A stretch of DNA of 64,000 bases from Streptomyces sp. NBC_00224 (GCF_041435195.1 NZ_CP108106.1:7205001-7269000), one strand, 5' to 3'. Shown: positions 36,716 to 45,355, numbered from the stretch's first letter. Made by a program: numbers and translations. Notes: a model not told the origin generated them from the letters alone.

Positions 36716-38158
36716 TCAGACACTAACCCGGGCCTCTGACAACGCCCGGCGCCGCACCCCCCACCCGGCCAGCACGATCGCCGCCGCCACCGCGTACGCG
36801 CTCGTCCTGACGACGTCGAAGGAGTGCGGCATCGCCCACGCCGTCACGTAACAGACGGCTCCCGCGGCGGCGACCGCCAGCCACTCCCAGCGGCCGTCCA
36901 GGGCCACCAGGGCGACGAGCAGCAGCGCGTACCACGAGTAGCCGGGCGTCATCAGGCAGAACGCCCAGCCGAGCACCAGCAGGGCGCCGCTCCAGGGTCG
37001 CTCCGGATCGCCCCGGCGCAGCACGTACAGGACGACGAGCGCGATCAGGGCGAGCGCCGCGGGCAGCGCCCAGGAGTCGGGGAGCACCAGTCGCAGCAGC
37101 CCGTACCGGCTGCGGGCGGAGGCGTCGTCGTACCCCTCCTCCTCCGCGTATCCGCCGAGATAGCCGAAGACGGACGCGTGCGAGACGAGGACGTACGGGA
37201 GGTAGGAGAGCGCCACGCACACGGCGGCCGGGACGAGGACGGTCGCCGCGCGCCGCCAGTCCGGGCGGCGCCCCGCCAGCACGCCCGCGAGGGCGCCCGG
37301 CAGCACCACGGCGGGCAGCATCTTCGCCGCGATCCCGGCGCCGATCAGTACGCCCCCGAGCGCCCGGCGGCGCACCGCGACCGCGCCGAGCCCCGCCACC
37401 GTGAACAGCACCGCAAGACCGTCCACGTGCGCGTTGTTCACCGCCTCGATCGGCACCGCGGGGCACCACGCCCAGTACGCCGCCCGCGTCACGTCGTCCC
37501 CGCGCCGCCGCAGGACCAGCAGCAGGACGCCAGTGGTGGCGACGGCGAGCACGGCGCCGCCGATCTGCAGCGGCTTGTGGCGGGCGGCGGCGGGGGAGAG
37601 CCCATGGACGCCGAGGAAGTACGCCTCGGCCACCGGCGGGTAAATGGTGTGCACCTTGGGGCGGTTGAGGCGCGTGCAGCGGTCCGGCTCGCCGAACCGG
37701 GCCCGGTCCGGGCCCTCGCACGCCGCGCCCCTGGGGAACAGCCAGTCGTCGCGCAGCCCGGCCAGCTCCCGGTCCGCGGGGGCGTGGTCGTACGGCGAGA
37801 TCCCGGCCGCCTGCACCCGGCCGTCCCAGGCGTAGCGGAACATGTCCGTGCTGGTGGTCGGCGGCGCCGCCAGACCGGTCGCCGCGACCAGCACCCCGCC
37901 CGCCAGGATCAGGCCCGACCGGTGGCGGGCCGGGACCCGGCGCAGCGACCAGGCGGCCGCCGCGAACAGCAGCCAGCAGGCCAGATACCACCAGGAGAGC
38001 GTGCCCGGGTGGAAGTAGTAGCCGTCCTCGATGACCGTCAGGACGAGCACGGCGGTCAGCGCGGCCAGCAGCACGGCCGTCGGGGCGGAGCGGCGCAGGG
38101 CGGCCGGTGCGTCGGCCGGCGGGGCGGCCGGGGCGGTGTCGGTACGCGGAGCGATCAC
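36716..38158 (-). CDS. GT87/DUF2029-type polyprenyl-phosphate mannosyltransferase
   Basis: A 480-residue polytopic membrane protein with about ten transmembrane segments. The first extracytoplasmic loop has TSTDMFRYAWDGRVQAAGISPY with the Asp typical of GT-C folds, and the C-terminal half carries more hydrophobic helices. DUF2029/PimE-like mannosyltransferases add mannose from polyprenyl-phosphate-mannose to glycolipids or proteins outside the membrane. A charged extracytoplasmic loop with two Cys is present at about 145-160. Its start is near 38158 (ATG). The next gene (38271) is divergent. Confidence 0.85.
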   Translation of the reverse strand: MIAPRTDTAPAAPPADAPAALRRSAPTAVLLAALTAVLVLTVIEDGYYFHPGTLSWWYLACWLLFAAAAWSLRRVPARHRSGLILAGGVLVAATGLAAPPTTSTDMFRYAWDGRVQAAGISPYDHAPADRELAGLRDDWLFPRGAACEGPDRARFGEPDRCTRLNRPKVHTIYPPVAEAYFLGVHGLSPAAARHKPLQIGGAVLAVATTGVLLLVLRRRGDDVTRAAYWAWCPAVPIEAVNNAHVDGLAVLFTVAGLGAVAVRRRALGGVLIGAGIAAKMLPAVVLPGALAGVLAGRRPDWRRAATVLVPAAVCVALSYLPYVLVSHASVFGYLGGYAEEEGYDDASARSRYGLLRLVLPDSWALPAALALIALVVLYVLRRGDPERPWSGALLVLGWAFCLMTPGYSWYALLLVALVALDGRWEWLAVAAAGAVCYVTAWAMPHSFDVVRTSAYAVAAAIVLAGWGVRRRALSEARVSV

Positions 38159-38270
38159 CCGTCCACATTCGCAGGCCGAGGGGCGCCCGGACGGCCCAGC
38201 GCACCACGCGTCCGTGAACCGTAAGGTGTCGGGAGCCCTGTTCAGGGCGTTCCGGGGCTCTCATGGAGAC

Positions 38271-39428
38271 ATGAAGTCACGACTCCCGCTTCCGCCGCCC
38301 TCGGCGCTGCTGCCGTCCTTCAAGGGCGGGCTGCACGACAGGCGCACGGCGACGGCGATCGGCCGGCTGCTCGGCGTGGCCATGCTGGTCTGCATGGTCA
38401 CCGGTGTGCTGAGCCACTACCTCCAGCACCCGCCGAGCTGGCTGGCGGACGACCTGCCCGCCCGCCCCAGCTGGGGATACCGGCTGAACCAGGGCCTGCA
38501 CGTGGGAGTCGGCATCGCCGCGATCCCGCTGCTCTTCGGCAAGCTGTGGACCGTCTACCCGAAGCTGTTCGCGTGGCCCGCGCTGAAGAGCGCACGGCAC
38601 GCGCTGGAGCGGCTCTCGGTGGCGGTGCTCGTCGCGGGCGCGGTCTTCGAGCTGCTGACCGGGCTGCTCAACACCGTGCAGTGGTACCCGTGGCCGTTCA
38701 GCTTCGTTCCCGTCCACTTCGCGGTCGGCTGGCTCCTCACCGGCGCGCTGCTGCTGCACCTGGCCGTCAAGTGGCCGGACATCAAGGCGTACTGGTGGCG
38801 GCGCTCGGCCGCCACGCGCGCGTTGCCGGCGGAGCCGGAGAACACGCCCGACCGGCGCTCGCTGCTCACCGGGCTCGCGGTGGCGGTGGGGGCGGTCACC
38901 GTGACGACCGTCGGCCAGTCCCTCACCCCGCTCAAGGACCTCGACCTGCTGGCGCCCCGCCACCCCGACCACGGCCCGCTGGGCCTGCCCGTCAACCGCA
39001 CGGCGGCGGCCGCGGGGACGACCCGGGTGGACACGGCGGCCTGGCGGCTGACGGTGCGGGGGCCGCGCCCGTACGAGCTGACCCTCGACGAACTGGCCGC
39101 GCTGCCCCAGTACGAGGTGGAGCTGCCCATCGCGTGCGTCGAGGGGTGGAGCAAGAACGCGCACTGGACCGGCGTACGGATCAAGGACCTCACGGAGCGG
39201 GCCGGTGCGCCGGGGGCCGCGCTGCGGGTCGTCTCGCTCGAACAGCACGGCGCGTACCGCGTGATGGACATGGGCCGCTCCTACGCGCGCGACCCGCTCA
39301 CCCTCCTCGCACTGCGGCTCAACGGGCAGGTGCTCACCCCCGACCACGGCTATCCGGCCCGCATCATCGCGCCCAACCGGCCCGGGGTGCTCCAGACCAA
39401 GTGGGTCACACGACTGGAGGTGAGGTGA
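38271..39428 (+). CDS. Membrane-bound molybdopterin-dependent oxidoreductase (sulfite-oxidase fold)
   Basis: The 385-residue protein has an N-terminal four-helix membrane domain (about 20-180) resembling cytochrome b561/ferric-reductase-like helices with His residues that could bind haem. A C-terminal oxidoreductase molybdopterin-binding domain follows (about 235-385), with the Mo-ligating Cys in LPIACVEGWSKNAHW. It is similar in outline to YedYZ-type pairs, here fused in one chain, possibly repairing oxidised methionine or reducing another S/N-oxide at the envelope. The stop overlaps the next gene by one base. Start ATG 38271. Confidence 0.88.
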   Translation: MKSRLPLPPPSALLPSFKGGLHDRRTATAIGRLLGVAMLVCMVTGVLSHYLQHPPSWLADDLPARPSWGYRLNQGLHVGVGIAAIPLLFGKLWTVYPKLFAWPALKSARHALERLSVAVLVAGAVFELLTGLLNTVQWYPWPFSFVPVHFAVGWLLTGALLLHLAVKWPDIKAYWWRRSAATRALPAEPENTPDRRSLLTGLAVAVGAVTVTTVGQSLTPLKDLDLLAPRHPDHGPLGLPVNRTAAAAGTTRVDTAAWRLTVRGPRPYELTLDELAALPQYEVELPIACVEGWSKNAHWTGVRIKDLTERAGAPGAALRVVSLEQHGAYRVMDMGRSYARDPLTLLALRLNGQVLTPDHGYPARIIAPNRPGVLQTKWVTRLEVR

Positions 39429-39832
39429 TGGTGGGACGGTACGCGGTGGGTGCGCTCGGGGTCGCCACGATGGGGCTCGGGGTGTCGCTGGTGTGGGCGC
39501 AGTCGCCGTGGGACGTGGCGGTATGGCTGGTGGGGGCGATCGTGCTGCACGACGGCCTGATCGCACCGCTGGTGCTGCTCGTCGGCCTGGGCGTGATGGC
39601 GACCCGCCCCGGGGTGCGCGGCCCGCTGCGGGCGGCCCTGGTGACCGCCGGCTGTCTCACGGCGATCGCCCTCCCGGTCATCCTGCGCCCCGGCCCGTAC
39701 AACAACGCGACGGTGCTGCCGCTGGATTACCTGCGCAACTGGCTGGTGCTGCTCGCGGTGGTTGTGGTGGGCGCGGGGCTGGTGGTGGCGGGGAAACGGG
39801 TGCGGAAGGCGCGCGATCGCCGCAACCACTAG
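39428..39832 (+). CDS. Small polytopic membrane protein, probable partner of the Mo oxidoreductase
   Basis: A 134-residue hydrophobic protein with about four transmembrane helices and a basic C-terminal tail (RVRKARDRRNH). Its ATG overlaps the TGA of the molybdopterin gene, so expression is translationally coupled and it may be a subunit. No family is recognised. The stop codon (TAG) falls in an intergenic repeat (TAGGGGCGCGG). Confidence 0.78.
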   Translation: MVGRYAVGALGVATMGLGVSLVWAQSPWDVAVWLVGAIVLHDGLIAPLVLLVGLGVMATRPGVRGPLRAALVTAGCLTAIALPVILRPGPYNNATVLPLDYLRNWLVLLAVVVVGAGLVVAGKRVRKARDRRNH

Positions 39833-39857
39833 GGGCGCGGGGAACTGAGCCTGGTCG
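39830..39857. repeat. Partial copy of the dispersed repeat (copy 3)
   Basis: TAGGGGCGCGGGGAACTG is one half of the dispersed palindromic repeat. Only one arm is recognisable, and it supplies the stop codon of the preceding gene. No strong hairpin is formed here. Confidence 0.55.
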
Positions 39858-39862
39858 CACCC

Positions 39863-39930
39863 GGGTCCGGGTCCGGGTCCGCGCTCACGTCTCGCCCCGC
39901 GCTCACGTCCGGCCCCGCGCTCACATCCGG
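39863..39930. repeat. Short tandem repeats before the methyltransferase 3' end
   Basis: GGGTCC is repeated three times (39863-39880). An 18-bp unit starting GCGCTCACGT follows at 39881 and 39899, and in part at 39917. The last copy runs into the 3' end of the methyltransferase gene (stop at 39921-39923). No hairpin is obvious; slippage or local duplication probably produced it. Confidence 0.55.
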
Positions 39931-40580
39931 CGCAGCGCGACGAAAGGGCGCCCGGCGGCCGTCCACAGCTCGGCCGCCCGCCAGCCGGTGTCGTGCGCGT
40001 ACCGCAGCAGCGCGGCGGTGCCCAGTCGCGACCAGGGAAAGCCCGACCCGAAGGCGCCCCGGCCATCGGCCACCCGCACCTCCACGCGCTCGTCCACGTC
40101 GAAGGGCGCCGCCTCCACGATCAACTGCCCCTCGGGGTCGACGAGTTGCGCCGCCCGTGCGAGCAGCGCGGCGGGGTCGCCGCCGATGCCGACGTTGCCG
40201 TCCAGCAGGAGCGAGGTCTGCCAGCGGCCCTCGCCGGGCAGCGGGTCGAAGACCGACCGGCACAGGGCGCTGCCGCCGGAGCGCTGGGTGCGGCGGACGG
40301 CCTCGGGGCTGACGTCGACGCCGAGCGCGGCCGTACCGAGCGCGGCAAGCGCCACCACCAGGCGCCCGGGCCCGCACCCGATGTCGAGCACGGCGCCCCG
40401 GCACCGCCGCAGTACGGTCAGGTCGGCCGGGTCCGGCGCCGCGCACCACCGCTCCACCTCCAGGGGCAGCAGCCACCCGTCCTGGCGGTGCAGGAACAGC
40501 GGCCCGCGCCCGCTGCGCAGGGCGGCGGTGTACGGATCGGCCCGCCAGGCGAGCGCGGCGGGCACGGCGGTCGTGGTCAT
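39921..40580 (-). CDS. Class I SAM-dependent methyltransferase (glycan locus)
   Basis: A 219-residue enzyme: GAVLDIGCGPGRLVVALAAL as motif I, ALGVDVSPEAVRRT with the ribose-binding Asp, and SLLLDGNVGIGGDP as motif II. ATG at 40580 overlaps the stop of the DUF2064 gene (ATGA), making it the third gene of a GT2-DUF2064-methyltransferase operon. This trio is a recognisable conserved set in actinobacteria; the end product is unknown, perhaps an envelope glycan or lipid. Confidence 0.88.
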   Translation of the reverse strand: MTTTAVPAALAWRADPYTAALRSGRGPLFLHRQDGWLLPLEVERWCAAPDPADLTVLRRCRGAVLDIGCGPGRLVVALAALGTAALGVDVSPEAVRRTQRSGGSALCRSVFDPLPGEGRWQTSLLLDGNVGIGGDPAALLARAAQLVDPEGQLIVEAAPFDVDERVEVRVADGRGAFGSGFPWSRLGTAALLRYAHDTGWRAAELWTAAGRPFVALRRM

Positions 40581-41251
40581 CGCGCGGCGCCCTGGGCCCT
40601 GGCGACCGCCTTGAAGGAGCCGCCCGTGCAGGCGGCCACCGCCCGCGCGAACCGGCCGTCCGGTGCGAGCGCCGCCACCTCGCGCACGTCGGCCGCGGTG
40701 TCGACGTCCCGCAGCGGCGGCAGCTCGTGCACGGTGAGCCCCGCGTCGACGAGCCGCCGCCGCTGGACCGCGCCCGTCTCGGGGACGGACATGGGCACTC
40801 CGCGCAGCAGCGCGGGATCGGGGGCGGTCAGGCCGAGCGACCAGAAGCCGCCGTCGGCAGCCGGACCGAACCACGCCTCGCCCGGCTCCCAGCCGGCCAG
40901 AGCGGGTGCCAGCAGGGCCGGGCTCACCTGCGGGGTGTCCATGCCGATGAGCAGGGCCGGGCCCGGATCGCGCGCGAAGGCCGCCGCCAGCCGTTCGTCC
41001 AGGCCACCCGCGCACTGCGGGACGACCTCGATGCCCGGCGGGAGCCACGGGCCGGGCGCCCCGTCGAGGACGAGGACCCGGCGCCGGGCCGGCGCGGCGA
41101 GCACCGCGTCCAGGGTGTCGGCGAGCGCGGCCTCGGCGATCCGCGCGGCCTCCTCGGGCGAGTACGGCGGGGTCAGCCGTGTCTTGACCCGGCCCGGCAC
41201 CGGCGCCTTGGCGATCACCAGGAGGGTGACCGCCCCGCCCCGCCCCGTCAC
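40577..41251 (-). CDS. DUF2064 / TIGR04282 family glycosyltransferase-like protein
   Basis: The 224-residue protein starts at GTG 41251, overlapping the GT2 gene stop (GTGA). It has the DUF2064 signature: LLVIAKAPVPGRVKTRLTPP near the N-terminus, LLIGMDTPQVSPALLAPAL and EAWFGPAADGGFWSLGL. Proteins of TIGR04282 are nucleotide-diphospho-sugar transferase-like (GT-A fold) and usually neighbour a GT2 enzyme, in arsenosugar or rSAM/selenodomain-type loci. No activity is assigned here. Confidence 0.9.
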   Translation of the reverse strand: MTGRGGAVTLLVIAKAPVPGRVKTRLTPPYSPEEAARIAEAALADTLDAVLAAPARRRVLVLDGAPGPWLPPGIEVVPQCAGGLDERLAAAFARDPGPALLIGMDTPQVSPALLAPALAGWEPGEAWFGPAADGGFWSLGLTAPDPALLRGVPMSVPETGAVQRRRLVDAGLTVHELPPLRDVDTAADVREVAALAPDGRFARAVAACTGGSFKAVARAQGAAR

Positions 41252-41967
41252 CGGGCACCCGCCGGCGTGGCGGGGAGCGACGGCCCGGGCGGCAGGGCGA
41301 GCACCGCGCGCATGTCCCGTACGGCCTGCCAGGTGCCCCGCCAGGTGCCGGTCACCTTCGACTTGCCGGTGCGCGGCAGATACGGCACGTCGTGCTCGCG
41401 CACCCGCCACCCGGCGTCCGCCGCGCGCACCACCATCTCCAGCGGATAGCCGCTGCGCCGGTCCGCGACGCCGAGCGCGAGCAGCGGCGCGCGCCGGGCC
41501 GCCCGCAGCGGGCCCAGGTCGTGCAGGCGCAGCCCGGTGCGGCGGCGCAGCATCCTGGACAGGGCCAGGTTCCCGGCCCGCGCGTGCGGTGGCCAGGCCC
41601 CGCGCGCGGTGGGCCTGCGCCGCCCCAGGACGAGGTCGGCGTCACCGGCGGCCACCTCCCGTACGAAGGGCGCGAGGAGCCCGGGGTCGAGCGAGCCGTC
41701 GCAGTCGCAGAAGCACACGTACTCGGCGCGGGCCGCGAGCAGCCCGGCGTGGCAGGCCGCGCCGAAGCCGCGTCGGGCCTCGTGCACCACGGTCGCGCCG
41801 AGCGCGCGGGCGATCTCGGCCGAGCCGTCCGTCGAGCCGTTGTCGACGACGACGGCCCGCCAGCCCTCGGGGATCCTGGCCAGCACCCAGGGCAGCGCCT
41901 CGGCCTCGTCGAGGCAGGGTAGTACGACGTCCACCGTCGTGGGGATCGTGTCGGTCACGCCCCTCAC
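41248..41967 (-). CDS. Family 2 glycosyltransferase
   Basis: A 239-residue GT-A enzyme: VDVVLPCLDEAEALPWVL at the N-terminus, VVVDNGSTDGSAEIARALGA for nucleotide binding, and CFCDCDGSLDPGLL with a DxD-like metal motif, then GRRRPTARGAWPPHARAGNL. It resembles dolichyl-phosphate mannose synthase-type enzymes without membrane helices. Start is GTG 41967 or GTG 41958. First gene of the operon; divergent from the response regulator gene (116 bp away). Confidence 0.9.
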   Translation of the reverse strand: MRGVTDTIPTTVDVVLPCLDEAEALPWVLARIPEGWRAVVVDNGSTDGSAEIARALGATVVHEARRGFGAACHAGLLAARAEYVCFCDCDGSLDPGLLAPFVREVAAGDADLVLGRRRPTARGAWPPHARAGNLALSRMLRRRTGLRLHDLGPLRAARRAPLLALGVADRRSGYPLEMVVRAADAGWRVREHDVPYLPRTGKSKVTGTWRGTWQAVRDMRAVLALPPGPSLPATPAGAR

Positions 41968-42083
41968 GGTACGAAGGCGCGGCGGACAAATCGGGACTTC
42001 GGGTTCTTACGAAACAGGGACGTCGTCCCGGGTCGGCCATCCGGGTGGCGACGCGGGGACCCGCCGGATGCGACGCTGTGGCC

Positions 42084-42830
42084 ATGCACAACGCCCAGTC
42101 CCGCATCCTCGTCGTCGACGACGACCCGACGGTGGCCGAGGTGGTCACCGGCTACCTCGAACGCGCCGGGTACGAGGTCGAGCACGTCGGCGACGGCCCC
42201 GCCGCCCTGCGCGCGGCCGGTGCGCGATGGCCCGACCTCGTCGTCCTCGACCTGATGCTGCCGGGCATGGACGGCCTGGAGGTCTGCCGCACGCTGCGGG
42301 GCACCGGCCCCGTACCGGTCATCATGCTCACCGCGCGCGGCGACGAGGACGACCGGGTCCTGGGCCTGGAGATAGGCGCGGACGACTACGTCACCAAGCC
42401 GTTCAGCCCGCGCGAGCTGGTGCTGCGCGTCGACTCCGTACTGCGCCGCAGCACGGCCGCCGCCCGGCCGGGACCGCCGGTGCGGCGCGCGGGCCTCGTC
42501 CTGGACCCGGCCGCCCGCCGCGCCGTCAAGCAGGGTGTCGAACTGGCCCTGACCCTGCGGGAGTTCGACCTCCTCGCCTATCTGATGAGCCACCCCGGCG
42601 AGGCCGTCACCCGCGAGCGGCTGATGCGTGATGTGTGGGGCTGGGAGTTCGGCGACCTGTCCACCGTCACCGTCCATGTGCGGCGCCTGCGCGGCAAGGT
42701 CGAGGACGACCCGGCGAAGCCGCGGCTCATCCGGACGGTGTGGGGCGTCGGGTACCGCTTCGAGGCGGAGAGCGCGGACGAGGGTGAGGGCGAGCCGCAG
42801 GGGCCGGGCCTCGCCGGAGAGGGAGCCTGA
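42084..42830 (+). CDS. OmpR/PhoB-type response regulator
   Basis: A 248-residue transcription factor. Receiver domain is at about residues 5-120 with phosphoacceptor Asp56 (VVLDLMLPGMDGLE), acidic pair at 12-14, and Lys in YVTKPFSP. The winged-helix DNA-binding domain is at about 140-235 (LTLREFDLLAYLMSHPGEAV then VTVHVRRLRGKVEDDP). The sensor kinase gene follows after one base. The divergent glycosyltransferase operon is a possible target. Confidence 0.94.
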   Translation: MHNAQSRILVVDDDPTVAEVVTGYLERAGYEVEHVGDGPAALRAAGARWPDLVVLDLMLPGMDGLEVCRTLRGTGPVPVIMLTARGDEDDRVLGLEIGADDYVTKPFSPRELVLRVDSVLRRSTAAARPGPPVRRAGLVLDPAARRAVKQGVELALTLREFDLLAYLMSHPGEAVTRERLMRDVWGWEFGDLSTVTVHVRRLRGKVEDDPAKPRLIRTVWGVGYRFEAESADEGEGEPQGPGLAGEGA

Positions 42831-42831
42831 C

Positions 42832-43944
42832 ATGAGCGACGTGCTGCTCATCGCCGTGTACGCGTTCCTGGGCGCCGCCGCCGCGGGCCTGCTCGGGGCC
42901 CTCGCGCTGCGGCTGCTGCGCCACCGCTCGGTCACCGCCTCGCTCGCCGTGGTGGCCGCCGTCGCGGTCAGCGCGATGCTCGCCGGGACGCTCGCCGTGG
43001 CCTGGGAGATGTTCCTGTCCTCGCACGACCTGAAGGTCGTCACCCTGGTCATCGCGATGGCCGCGGTCGTCTCGCTCGCCACCGCGCTCATCCTGGGCCG
43101 CCGGGTCGTCGCCAGCAGCCGTCAACTCGCCCTGGCCACCCGCTCGTTCGGCGACGGCGGCAGCTTCGCCGCGCCCGCGGGCCCGGCCACCGCCGAACTC
43201 GCCGCGCTCAGCCGCGAGCTGGCCGCCACCAGCGCCAAGCTCTCCGCGTCCCGCGAGCGCGAACGCGCCCTGGAGACCTCCCGCCGCGAGCTCGTCGCCT
43301 GGATCTCGCACGATCTGCGCACCCCGCTCGCGGGGCTGCGCGCGATGGCCGAGGCCCTGGAGGACGGCATGGCCAAGGACCCCGAGCGCTACTTCCGGCA
43401 GATCCGCACCGAGGTCGAGCGCCTCAACGGCATGGTGGGCGACCTCTTCGAGCTCTCCCGCATCCACGCCGGCGCCCTCGCCCTCAAGCCGGCCCGGATG
43501 TCCGTCCACGACCTGGTCGGCGACGCGCTGGCGGGCGCGGACCCACTCGCCCGCGAGCACGGCGTACGGCTGGTCGGCGAGCGCGTCGAGCCGGTCCCGG
43601 TCGAGGTGGACGGCAAGGAGATGACCCGGGTCCTGGCCAACCTGCTGGTCAACGCGATCCGGCACACCCCGGCCGACGGCACGGTCGCGGTCGCGGCCGA
43701 GGCGCGCGCGGAGTCGGTGGTGCTCTCGGTGACGGACGGCTGCGGCGGCATCCCCGACGACGATCTGATCCGCGTCTTCGACACCGGCTGGCGCGGCACC
43801 GAGGCGCGCACCCCGCCGGGCGGCGCGGGCCTGGGCCTCGCGATCGTGCGGGGCATCGTCGAGGCCCACGCGGGCAGCGCCGCCGTGCACAACGTGCACG
43901 GCGGCTGCCGCTTCGAACTGATCCTCCCGGCGGCCCGATCCTGA
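42832..43944 (+). CDS. Sensor histidine kinase
   Basis: A 370-residue membrane kinase with two or three transmembrane segments in residues 5-90, a short extracytoplasmic sensor region and no PAS domain. The dimerisation helix carries the phosphoacceptor His160 in SHDLRTPLAG. The ATP-binding domain shows the N-box LANLLVNAIRHTP, the G1 box SVTDGCGGIP and the G2 box GAGLGLAIVRGIVEAHAG. Start ATG 42832 follows the response-regulator stop. Its stop lies within a 15-bp palindrome shared with the convergent gene. Confidence 0.93.
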   Translation: MSDVLLIAVYAFLGAAAAGLLGALALRLLRHRSVTASLAVVAAVAVSAMLAGTLAVAWEMFLSSHDLKVVTLVIAMAAVVSLATALILGRRVVASSRQLALATRSFGDGGSFAAPAGPATAELAALSRELAATSAKLSASRERERALETSRRELVAWISHDLRTPLAGLRAMAEALEDGMAKDPERYFRQIRTEVERLNGMVGDLFELSRIHAGALALKPARMSVHDLVGDALAGADPLAREHGVRLVGERVEPVPVEVDGKEMTRVLANLLVNAIRHTPADGTVAVAAEARAESVVLSVTDGCGGIPDDDLIRVFDTGWRGTEARTPPGGAGLGLAIVRGIVEAHAGSAAVHNVHGGCRFELILPAARS

Positions 43945-43955
43945 CGTGACGTCAG
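43941..43955. other. Perfect palindrome spanning two convergent stop codons
   Basis: CTGACGTGACGTCAG (odd-centred, 7-bp arms) contains the TGA of the kinase gene on the plus strand and the TGA of the epimerase gene on the minus strand. The two stops are only 7 bp apart. Confidence 0.5.
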
Positions 43956-44965
43956 CCAGTGGCCGGGCGCAGCTCCGCCCGCGCGAACTCCGCCATCCCC
44001 TCCGCGAACCCCACCGCCGGCCGCCAACCGAGCTGCTCCCGCAGCCGCGCCGAGTCGGCCGTGATGTGGCGGACGTCCCCGAGCCGGTACTCGCCCGTCA
44101 CCACCGGCGCGGGCCCGCCGTACGCCCCGGCCAGCGCCTCGGCCATCTCGCCCACCGTGTGCGGGGTCCCGCTGCCCGTGTTGTACGCGGTGAGGGTCCC
44201 CGGCGGGCGCTCGTGCAGGGCCTCCAGGGCCACCGCGTTCGCCTCGGCCACATCGCGTACGTGGACGAAGTCCCGGCGCTGGCGGCCGTCCTCGAAGACC
44301 CGGGGCGCCTCGCCGCGCGCGAGGGCCGAGCGGAAGAAGGAGGCGACCCCCGCGTACGGGGTGTCGCGCGGCATCCCCGGCCCGTACACATTGTGGTAGC
44401 GCAGTGACACCGCACGGCCGCCGGTGGCCCGCGCCCAGGCGGCCGTCAGATGCTCCTGGGCCAGCTTGGTCGCGGCGTACACATTGCGCGGGTCCGCGGG
44501 GGCGTCCTCACCGACCAGACCCGGCGCCAGCTCCGCGCCGCAGCGCGGGCACAGCGGCTCGAAGCGCCCGGCCGCCAGCTCCTCGTACGGCCGGGGCCCG
44601 GGGCGTACGGGGCCGTGGCGCGGGCACTCGTAGTGCCCCTCCCCGTACACCACCATCGACCCGGCGAGCACCAGATCCCGCGGGCCTCCCTCGGCCATCG
44701 CGGCGAGCAGCACCGCCGTGCCGAGGTCGTTGCACGCCACGTAGTCGGGCGCGTCGGAGAAGTCCGTGCCGAGGCCGACCATCGCGGCCTGGTGGCAGAC
44801 GGCGTCCACGCCGCGCAGCGCCCTGGTGACCGCCTCCCGGTCGCGGACGTCGTCGCCGGGCCGGACCGCGCGGTCGAGGACGACTGGTTCATGGCCCCGG
44901 GCGGAGAGGGCCGAGACGATCTGCGAGCCGATGAAGCCCGCGCCTCCCGTGACAAGTACACGCAT
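43952..44965 (-). CDS. NAD-dependent epimerase/dehydratase with zinc-ribbon-like insertion (dTDP-L-rhamnose 4-epimerase-like)
   Basis: A 337-residue extended short-chain dehydrogenase/reductase: RVLVTGGAGFIGSQIVSAL Rossmann motif, catalytic YxxxK in VYAATKLAQEH, and the LRYHNVYGP motif. An insertion at about 128-165 holds C-P-R-H-G and C-P-R-C-G pairs, as in dTDP-L-rhamnose 4-epimerase-type enzymes from memory; its Cys/His could bind zinc. It probably interconverts a nucleotide-hexose for surface glycans. ATG 44965. Family assignment is firm, specificity is a guess. Confidence 0.87.
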   Translation of the reverse strand: MRVLVTGGAGFIGSQIVSALSARGHEPVVLDRAVRPGDDVRDREAVTRALRGVDAVCHQAAMVGLGTDFSDAPDYVACNDLGTAVLLAAMAEGGPRDLVLAGSMVVYGEGHYECPRHGPVRPGPRPYEELAAGRFEPLCPRCGAELAPGLVGEDAPADPRNVYAATKLAQEHLTAAWARATGGRAVSLRYHNVYGPGMPRDTPYAGVASFFRSALARGEAPRVFEDGRQRRDFVHVRDVAEANAVALEALHERPPGTLTAYNTGSGTPHTVGEMAEALAGAYGGPAPVVTGEYRLGDVRHITADSARLREQLGWRPAVGFAEGMAEFARAELRPATG

Positions 44966-45043
44966 AGGGGCGACGCTACGGAGACGGAGCCGGAGATACC
45001 GCGCTCCACCCCGCACCGTCACCACCTTGTAAGGAGTCCGGCC

Positions 45044-45355
45044 ATGCCCGTTGAGCCGCTGTCGCAGAAGGACATCGAGGACCGCCTGCGCGAACTGCCG
45101 GGCTGGTCGGTCCCGGACGGCGAGGAGCGCCTCGCCCGCACCTACCGCCTCGCCTCGCACTTCGCGGCCACCGCGATGGTCATCCACATCGCCCAGATCC
45201 AGGACGAGCTGAACCACCACTCGGACCTGACGCTCGGCTACAACACGGTGGCGCTCACGGTGAACAGCCACGACGCGGGCGGCCGGGTGACCGAGAAGGA
45301 CTTCGAACTCGCCCACCGCGTCGAGGCGATCGCCTCCGGCCACGGCGCGGGCTGA
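45044..45355 (+). CDS. 4a-hydroxytetrahydrobiopterin dehydratase (pterin-4a-carbinolamine dehydratase)
   Basis: A 103-residue alpha/beta PCD/DCoH fold: LRELPGWSVPDGEERLARTY, AMVIHIAQIQDELNHHSDLT with the catalytic His pair (NHHSD) and NTVALTVNSHDAGGRVTEKD. The enzyme dehydrates 4a-hydroxy-tetrahydropterin, recycling the cofactor of aromatic amino-acid hydroxylases. The AAGGAG at 45031-45036 supports the start. It stands alone, with no hydroxylase near. Confidence 0.93.
   Translation: MPVEPLSQKDIEDRLRELPGWSVPDGEERLARTYRLASHFAATAMVIHIAQIQDELNHHSDLTLGYNTVALTVNSHDAGGRVTEKDFELAHRVEAIASGHGAG

Noticed and set aside
39993..42830. Very long plus-strand frame ending in the response regulator
   Set aside because: Only the last 248 codons match a known protein; the upstream part is antisense to the glycosyltransferase operon.
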